Assembly (NCBI GenBank): GCA_024291935.2
Contig: JAGTYA010000026.1
Location: 6,986,001 to 7,050,000 of the forward strand
DNA: 64,000 nt
From: Okapia johnstoni
Lineage: Eukaryota; Chordata; Mammalia; Artiodactyla; Giraffidae
Direction of reading: 5' to 3'
This document shows positions 57,489 through 64,000 of the stretch, one piece after another. Below the pieces are notes generated by a model. The model saw only the letters and a program-made list of their open reading frames with translations. It did no database searches and was not told where the DNA came from. The position numbers were made by a program, and so were the translations under genes. The stretch's first letter is position 1. Every line of letters starts with the position of its first letter.

Positions 57489-58382
57489 GCTGAACCATCT
57501 TGGGGGAAGCGGGGAGAACCAGAAGAGGAGCTGAGAATGTAACTACACTCCTCACCTACAAAAAGACATAGTGGATTTGAACCAGAGCCAAAAACATGCA
57601 AAGGGACTGATCCAGAACGTGGAATGTATCAGAGAATACCTTCTCGAGTGCTGTGGAACATTTATAAAAATAATACTTTAAGCAATGAACAAAGGGAGCC
57701 ATAGATTCAAAAAAGCAGTAGTGTTTAGAACTACTTCTGGTCACTTCTTCAAGCAACCATTCAGTAAACCAGAGGCTGATTACCATAGTTTAAAAAAAAT
57801 GTGTACCATGAAGGCAGGGCCAGTCATCATGTTTACCTGTGTTCCTGGGGACCAGCTCAGGGTCTGGCCATGGAGATGAGCATTAGAAGTCAAAACTTGA
57901 AGGAGGCGACAGCAGTTCACTGCTTCTCTTTGCTGAACTCCCTCTCCATGTGTCTGCCAGGCCCCAGCCACCAACTGGCACGGGTACATCCTCCTGGGTG
58001 GCATCAGTAGCCTCTCTTAGGCCCCACACCTCAGTAGTTGAGGGCCCTGTCCAAGGTCACAGGGATTACAGAGCCGCGGGGCTGGAGCAGGACCTCAGGC
58101 CACAGCTACCCTGTGCCATTCTCCACCTCTTTCCGTTGTTAAAAGCATGTGAGTCTGAACATGAATGAATGAGGTATGCAAGACTCTAGAAAGAGAGTAA
58201 GAGAAGACAGTCCAAGGAAAGCCAGAGAGAAGAATGAAATAAAAGCAGAAATTTATGAATTACAAAATGAAAGCAGTAAACTACTTATTTTATCTAAAGC
58301 TGCTTCTTCGAAAAGGTCAATAAAATAGAGTTCGTAAAAGACTATTCAAGAAAAAGAAAAACCAGCAATAAGAACATAGTGA

Positions 58383-58655
58383 AGGACTTCCCTGGTGGTC
58401 CAGCGTTCGGAGTCCACCTGCAGGGGACACAGGTGTGATCCCTGGTCCAGGAAGATTCCACAGGACACAGGACAACTAAGCCTGTGCTCCATAACTACTG
58501 AGCTCACGTGCCCTGGAGCTTGTGCTCCACAACAGGAGAAGTCACCGACAATGAGAATTCTGCGCGTGGCAAGCCCTTGCTTACCACAACTAGAGACAGC
58601 CCATGCACAACAACAAAGACTCAGCAGAGTCAACAAGAAATTGATTTAAAACAAA
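58383..58655 (+). repeat. CHR-type SINE in NEAT1
   Basis: 'ggacttccctggtggtccag' to 'gactcagcagagtcaacaag', antisense to NEAT1. Confidence 0.85.
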
Positions 58656-59639
58656 GAACAAAGTGAAGAAAACTACTCATAAGGATATTAAAATGTAAAT
58701 AAAATAAAATGTAAAAGGATATTGCACACTAATACATATGAACAACGTAATTTTCTTAGAAAATAAACCTGAAAAGTTTATGATCACATGGAAATACTGA
58801 TTAGTCCAGTTGACTCAGTTGTCAGAGAACCACTCATCCTCCAAAAAGCAGCGGCAGAACACCCCATGCTGTGCGATCTGGGAAGAGAAGGCTGGGAACT
58901 TTCCATCGGTCCGTGTTTCTGTCGTAACGGACGGGAAGGGTGGCGCCCCACTCACTCCCAGCACCCGCACCACAGGCGCACCGCACTTCAGCTTCACACG
59001 GTTGGAGAGCAATGCACTGTTTTTGTCCCCATTCTGAGGAAATTGGCTTTAAGAATTTAAGGAATTTGGCCAAAAGCATGTACCGATAAGCAGCAAAGCA
59101 GGGAACAGGGACAAGTTGTCAGAGCTGTGCTCAAACCACTGCCCTGGAGTTAGGTCTGCCTTTCCTGAGATCCCGACACCGGCCTGCCTGGCAAGGCCCC
59201 AAGTCAAAGTCGACCCTCTGGTTCATTTCTGTCAACAAAATAGAGCTCCAGGCCTGGAAAAGCTTGTTTCAGAAGTCACAGGAGGGCTTACAATCCCATT
59301 AATTCTTAATCATTAGAAAATGAAAGGAGAAAAACCAGATGCTCCATCTCCAAAGATGCAGAAAAGACATTGATAAATCCCTATCACTGATTTAAAAAAT
59401 AAAAACAGAAGCTTCCTCATAATCTACTAACAAATGACCCCAGTGCATCTAGCAGTGAGCCCGCTGACATCACTGTGGAGGGATAGCGCTCCTCATTCAC
59501 TTACTTCTCATATAAGGTTCGCACTCTTCTCTCTCCAAACACTTGTGGTCTCACAGAAGACACTTTCCCTAACCTTAATTCACACACCTTTTGGCCACAT
59601 CTGAATACTGCAGTCCTATTTTCCCCCCTCAACTAACTT

Positions 59640-60620
59640 TTAAAATATAAATTATTTCAAAAGACATTATCAAGAAAGAGTTGCAACCCACAGAATGGGA
59701 GAAAATATGAAGAAATCATATATCAGATAAGGGTATAGCTTCAAGAATATATAAAGAACCCACAGCTCAATGATGAGAAGGCAAACACCCAATTAAAAAG
59801 ATGGCAAAGGATCAGTATAGACACTTCCCTTAAAGAAGATACACACATGGCTAACAAACACATTAAAAATGTGCTTGACATTATCAGTCATCACAGAAAG
59901 GCAAATCAAAATTATGAGATACCACCATGTTCACTCGGATAGCTACAACCAAAAAAGTAAGAACAAGTGTTGGCAAGAATGTGGAAAAACGGGAACCCTC
60001 ATAAATGACTGATGGGAATGTAAAACAGCACAGCTCCACTGAGAAACACTCTGGTTAAAGTTAAACTTAGAGTTGTTGTATGAACCAGCAGCTCCACTCC
60101 TAGGTATATACCAGAGAACTTGTACACAAATGTTCACAGAAGCATTACTTCTAATTGCAAAAATAGTGGAACAATTCAAATGTCCAGCTGATGAATGGAT
60201 AAACAAATATAGTATATCCATACCATGAAACATTACTCAGTCACAAAAAGAAGTATTATTGCATGCCGCAACATGGATGAACCTTGAAAACACCATGCTA
60301 AATAAGACACAAAAGGACAAACATCATATGATTCCACTCATACAAGGTGTCAAGAAAAGGCAAATTCATACAGCCAGAGAGTATAATAAAGGAACCAGGG
60401 ATGGGGAGGTCAGGGTTGGAAGATGGGAAATTGCAGGGGTAGAGAGCTTCGTTTGAGATGATGAGAAGTTCTGGAAATGGAGAATGGAAATGGAACATTA
60501 GTGTATGTGAACTAATGTGAACACACAGCCCATTCACAACATACTTAACATACTAAAACCCACTTAATCATACACTTTGAAAGCATGAATTTTATGGTAC
60601 TGTGAATATTTCAGTTAAAA
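59640..60620 (+). repeat. L1 3' region in NEAT1
   Basis: Forward ancient L1, about 1 kb, antisense to NEAT1: 'caaatcaaaattatgagata', 'ccactcctaggtatatacca', 'tgatgaatggataaacaaat', and ends with a 3' UTR near 60600. Confidence 0.85.
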
Positions 60621-60974
60621 AAGGAAAAATAAATCTAGTTAAAAGGAAACTTTGTATTACCACCACAAGTGGAAAACAAGGAATTTTCAAGTACATGTTA
60701 AAAACCAATACATAAATATTGAAATTTAAAACGTACATCAGCAGATCACCCCAACTCGTCTTGAGGACCACCAGCAGAACAATCACTCCCTTGAGCAACT
60801 TGGTGTGGGCTGCCTGTGCCACCTCCTCCATTTGCTAATGGGTGGGTCAGAAGGGAACAGGATCACAATGTAATTATAGCCAATGCAAACAAGACAGGAG
60901 AGAAGCATGAAAATGGAATAAATCATATGGATAACATAATGATTAAAGATGATGTTACTTGGAAACCACTTTGA
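60621..60974. other. NEAT1 body, unassigned
   Basis: AT-rich without a recognisable element. Confidence 0.4.
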
Positions 60975-61190
60975 ACAGTGCTCACTCCGTGGCAGGCCAG
61001 CACCAAGCACAAAGCTTATATTGCTCCATTAGTCCTCATCCCACTTCTTCACAGATAATACAATTATCACTCCCTTCCCCATACAGATGGGAAAACCGAG
61101 GCAGAGAGATGGTCACACAGAAATGAGGCAGGCCCAGAATGAAAGTAGGGTCATCTGACTCGGAAGTCCAGACTTTTAGGCAAGATGCTA
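60975..61190 (+). repeat. MIR SINE in NEAT1
   Basis: 'cagatgggaaaaccgaggca' and 'agagatggtcacacagaaat' in MIR order. Confidence 0.65.
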
Positions 61191-61489
61191 TATTGCGTCT
61201 CAACTGGCTTGAGTATGAAGTTCAATCTGTTTATTTATAAAATACATAAAACCAGTTTTACCACATGCTACCATAGTCAGAAATTTTAACAGAAAATGTA
61301 TCCAAACACAATCTTCTAGGAACATACTTCATAAACGTGTTTAATTTGAATGAAGTCTAAAATTCCCAAGAGATGTGAAAATCATCCTATCCTGAATTAA
61401 CAGGGAGGCCAGTTCCTAAACGGGAAGTTTCAGTAACATATATATAAGTGAAATTCAACTCCAATAAAATCCAAATACTTGAAAAAAGA

Positions 61490-62010
61490 ATGGCAGGGGA
61501 CTGTATTACTTATTTTAAAGCAGATATTATAAAGCTAAATACTTAAAATATTGGGTTGGCACAAAGAAAGACTGAAGAGTTCATAAATAAATTCAAAGTA
61601 TTTAGCCCATAATTAACAAATTGGTAGAGAGAGCAATTATTTAGTAAAGGTGTGGGAAAATTTGTTAACCATTTTGAAAGATCTAAATTAGATTCTTACC
61701 TCATACTGTACACCAAAACTTCTAGATGGAGTAAAATGTTAAATGTCAAAAATGAAACCACAAAAGAACCAGAAAAAGGACTTCCCTGGCAGGTCAGTGG
61801 TTACGACTCTGCGTTTCCTCTGCGGGGGTCTGGATTTGAACTAAGATCCCACAGGCTGTGCAGCGACACCAAAGTACATAACCCTAATGATAAAATCAGA
61901 TTTTGTTACAAAATTTAAAACCAACAGCAAGATCCAAGATGTAAACTTAAAAAGCAAATTACAAACTTGAAAAACACTTTGTAGTTATCTACAGTAAATG
62001 TCCTCAACGT
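61490..62010 (+). repeat. L1 ORF2-like fragment split by a SINE
   Basis: Forward, diverged L1 (about 61490-61770 and 61885-62010) interrupted by a CHR copy. 'aacttctagatggagtaaaa' type sequence corresponds to the late part of ORF2. Confidence 0.5.
61773..61884 (+). repeat. CHR-type SINE nested in L1
   Basis: 'ggacttccctggcaggtcag' to 'gtgcagcgacaccaaagtac', diverged. Confidence 0.75.
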
Positions 62011-63456
62011 AAAAAAGGATTCTCAGGAAGCGATGAAAATAAAAGTGAAGCACAAAGCAGATGCAGAGATCAACTAACAAACACAGATGGTGTATAGTCA
62101 GCCCTACAGAGTCAAAATATACAAATTAAAACACGAAGACACTGCTTAAACTGCCAATCAGCCAAGAAAAAGGGCAGGGCCAGGCTGAGGTGTGCTGGCC
62201 TTTCAGAAAGGCACTCAGAAACATGAGACCAAAGCCTTCACACTGGCCATGCCCACTGAGCCAGTAATGTCACCAGTAAGAAATTCCCCTAAGGAAACAA
62301 TCAGATTTCCGCACAACGATATCTTCCAAGACAAAGAAAAGCATCCTGGTGTATTTCAACAGTAAATGAGAAAAAATCATAATCAGAAAACAGAATTGTG
62401 TTTGCTTGAAAAACAAACCCATACACATTACCTCTGAAGAGACGCAGGCCACCACTGACGCACAGGTGAGATAGTAAAATAACTGAAGGGAAGGCCTGGC
62501 TGTCTCACCTCCAGGCACCTTCAGTTCGCCCCCAGTATAGACACCGCAAGTCTGGTACAGGAGGGGTGGGCCAACCCGGAGGAAGCGCCGGGCTGGGGAG
62601 GATGGACAGTGAGGGGACAAACAGGCCACCGAAGCAGACCCCAAATCAACTGCTATGTCCTAGACAGGACAATGTGTATGTGGATGATGGCCTTGAGACA
62701 CTAAAGCAGCAGTAAATTCTAGTTTGTGTAACCTCTCTGATAAGGCAGGAAAGCATGCAAGACACTTTGTAAACAGTCTGTCTGGCGTGGATAGGAGAAA
62801 AAGGCAATTCAGGGTCAGGCGCTGCTTACCAGGACAGGATTCCCCTTAGACATTTTGGGTACACAGATCATCCTAGCTGACAGGAGTCAGCCACACAGGG
62901 ACAGACTTTCAGAATGCAAACCCTCCAGCTGAACTCCCCTCCTAGGAGGTGACCTCCTAGAATATGCCCAATTCTTTCTTCACGCTGGGTCTGCAGAAAG
63001 GTATTGGCATTGTTGGCAGTATGTTTTGGAGCATTTCACCTGTAAAGTCCACTGAACAGGACACTGTCAGTTCAATAGTGACAAGTAACCATTAGGCTCA
63101 GCAGAAAAACATGGAAGTGCTGTGATGGGGGTGGTCATGAGGATGGGTGTTGGGGGCTCTCTGGAAGCAGGTTAGGACGCCCAGACACACAATAAGAAAA
63201 TGGCTAAAATAATCATACAAATGTGTGAGAGTAAACATTACAGAGTCATGAAAATATTAAAGTAATTACAGACAGATTAAGATCAGTCCAATGGACTCCA
63301 GCTTTCCACATCCTACGGACCCAAATTAAGTAACGAGAGTAAACGGGAGGACATGCCTTATCCTTGCACAGGATGACAACAGCATGAAGACATCGTGCAG
63401 AGGAAAAGTAAACATGCAAGAATCACCGGGAAAATTTGGGGGAGTGAAACAATGAG
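62011..63456. other. NEAT1 body, unassigned
   Basis: 1.4 kb with no recent ruminant repeat. A 124-codon minus-strand frame (62270-62644) is on the NEAT1 sense strand but has no recognisable domain. Confidence 0.4.
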
Positions 63457-63660
63457 GTTCAGTTCAGTTCAGTCGCTCAGTCATGTACGACTCCTTGCAA
63501 CCCCATGAACCGCAGCACGCCAGCCCTCCCTGTCCATCACCAACTCCCGGAGTTTATCCACACTCATGTCCATCGAGTCAGTGATGCTATCCAGCCATCT
63601 CGTCCTCTGTCGTCCCCTTCTCCTCCTGCCCCCAATCCTTCCCAGCATCAGGGTCTCTTT
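63457..63660 (-). repeat. BovB LINE 3' end in NEAT1
   Basis: Reverse BovB tail ('gttcagttcagtcgctcagt' to 'cttcccagcatcagggtctc'), in the same sense as NEAT1 transcription. Confidence 0.88.
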
Positions 63661-64000
63661 ACCATATAATGAAGCACAGAACTACAATATTTAAAACTGG
63701 AACTGGAACATGGACAAATAAATGGTGAACAGGTACATAAATCAGTAAGTCATGTAGGGATGATAGGCTGATTATCAGTCACTCATTATGACAAGATCCA
63801 GATGGAGCTAAGATTCAAATAAAAATAAAACCTTAAAAGAGCTGGGCAAAACACAAGGTCTAACAAAAAATAATCTTGAGCTGGATTAGTCTTTCTGAAC
63901 TACTCATAAAATCCAGAAGCCATAAAAGAAGACATTCAAAAAAATTTAAATATATTTAAAACTCTTGAACACCAAAAAATCTAGAAGCGTAAAATTTAAA
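63661..64000. other. NEAT1 body, AT-rich, unassigned
   Basis: AT-rich with L1-like composition but nothing diagnostic. It continues past the window. Confidence 0.4.

Larger units (their letters stand above)
55293..64000 (-). ncRNA. NEAT1: NEAT1 long isoform (NEAT1_2), 3' part only
   Basis: Architectural RNA of nuclear paraspeckles. The 3' end is fixed by the triple-helix element and menRNA. The 5' end, the short-isoform poly(A) site and the promoter lie beyond 64000 (human NEAT1_2 is about 23 kb, so roughly the last 8.7 kb is here). No sense-strand open frame is convincing. Unlike MALAT1 the body has accepted repeats: CHR SINEs at 58383 and 61773, L1 relics at 59640 and 61490, a MIR at 60975 and BovB at 63457. 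The extent to 64000 is inferred from the family's length and single-exon structure. Confidence 0.88.

Noticed and set aside
55293..64000. miR-612 hairpin inside NEAT1
   Set aside because: Known in primates. I could not identify a corresponding hairpin here and would not place it without alignment.

Overview
This is mammalian nuclear DNA from a ruminant, most likely a bovid. The evidence is the repeat content: BovB (RTE-type) LINE copies, tRNA-derived Bov-tA/BOV-A2 SINEs and CHR-type SINEs occur throughout on both strands, with L1, MIR and MLT1 relics and two retroviral LTR-like blocks. The repeats do not distinguish cattle from sheep or goat. There is no intact protein-coding gene. Nearly every open frame is a repeat fragment, a pseudogene or chance.

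The window holds the MALAT1-NEAT1 long non-coding RNA locus, with both genes on the minus strand. Each is anchored by its unusual 3' end, a genomically encoded A-rich tract and U-rich triple-helix element followed directly by a tRNA-like small RNA. For MALAT1 the tRNA-like mascRNA is at 16000-16056 and the triple-helix element at 16057-16146. The mature transcript runs back to a TATA-driven start near 22428, with a longer upstream promoter region to about 23.85 kb. For NEAT1 the tRNA-like menRNA is at 55235-55292 and the triplex element at 55293-55380. The body of the long isoform (NEAT1_2) continues to the window edge at 64000, and its 5' end lies outside. The order NEAT1 then MALAT1 on one strand matches the known mammalian arrangement (human chr11q13).

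Layout by coordinate. 1-15.4 kb lies downstream of MALAT1 and is dense with nested repeats: BovB, L1, SINEs, a solo LTR and an RPL21 processed pseudogene inside a SINE. 15.4-24.4 kb is MALAT1 with its promoter and 3' flank, about 9 kb with no recognisable SINE or BovB insertion. 24.4-55.2 kb separates the two genes. It holds mostly unrecognised sequence plus a 1.8-kb BovB copy, an LTR-like block, a hAT transposase fossil, an MLT1 relic, an orphan CpG-rich segment next to an 18-base G run and a purine tract (40.4-40.85 kb), and a second CpG-rich promoter-like segment (51.6-51.9 kb). 55.2-64 kb is the 3' part of NEAT1_2, which contains a 66-bp tandem duplication, L1 and CHR insertions and a BovB fragment.

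From established knowledge, MALAT1 is a nuclear-speckle RNA and NEAT1_2 is the scaffold of paraspeckles. In both, RNase P cuts at the tRNA-like fold and leaves a non-polyadenylated 3' end protected by the triple helix. All the required elements are visible here for both genes. No wholly new system was found. The most informative observations are the paired 3'-end modules with base-pair-preserving changes, the repeat-free MALAT1 island, and several datable nested or rearranged retroposon insertions.
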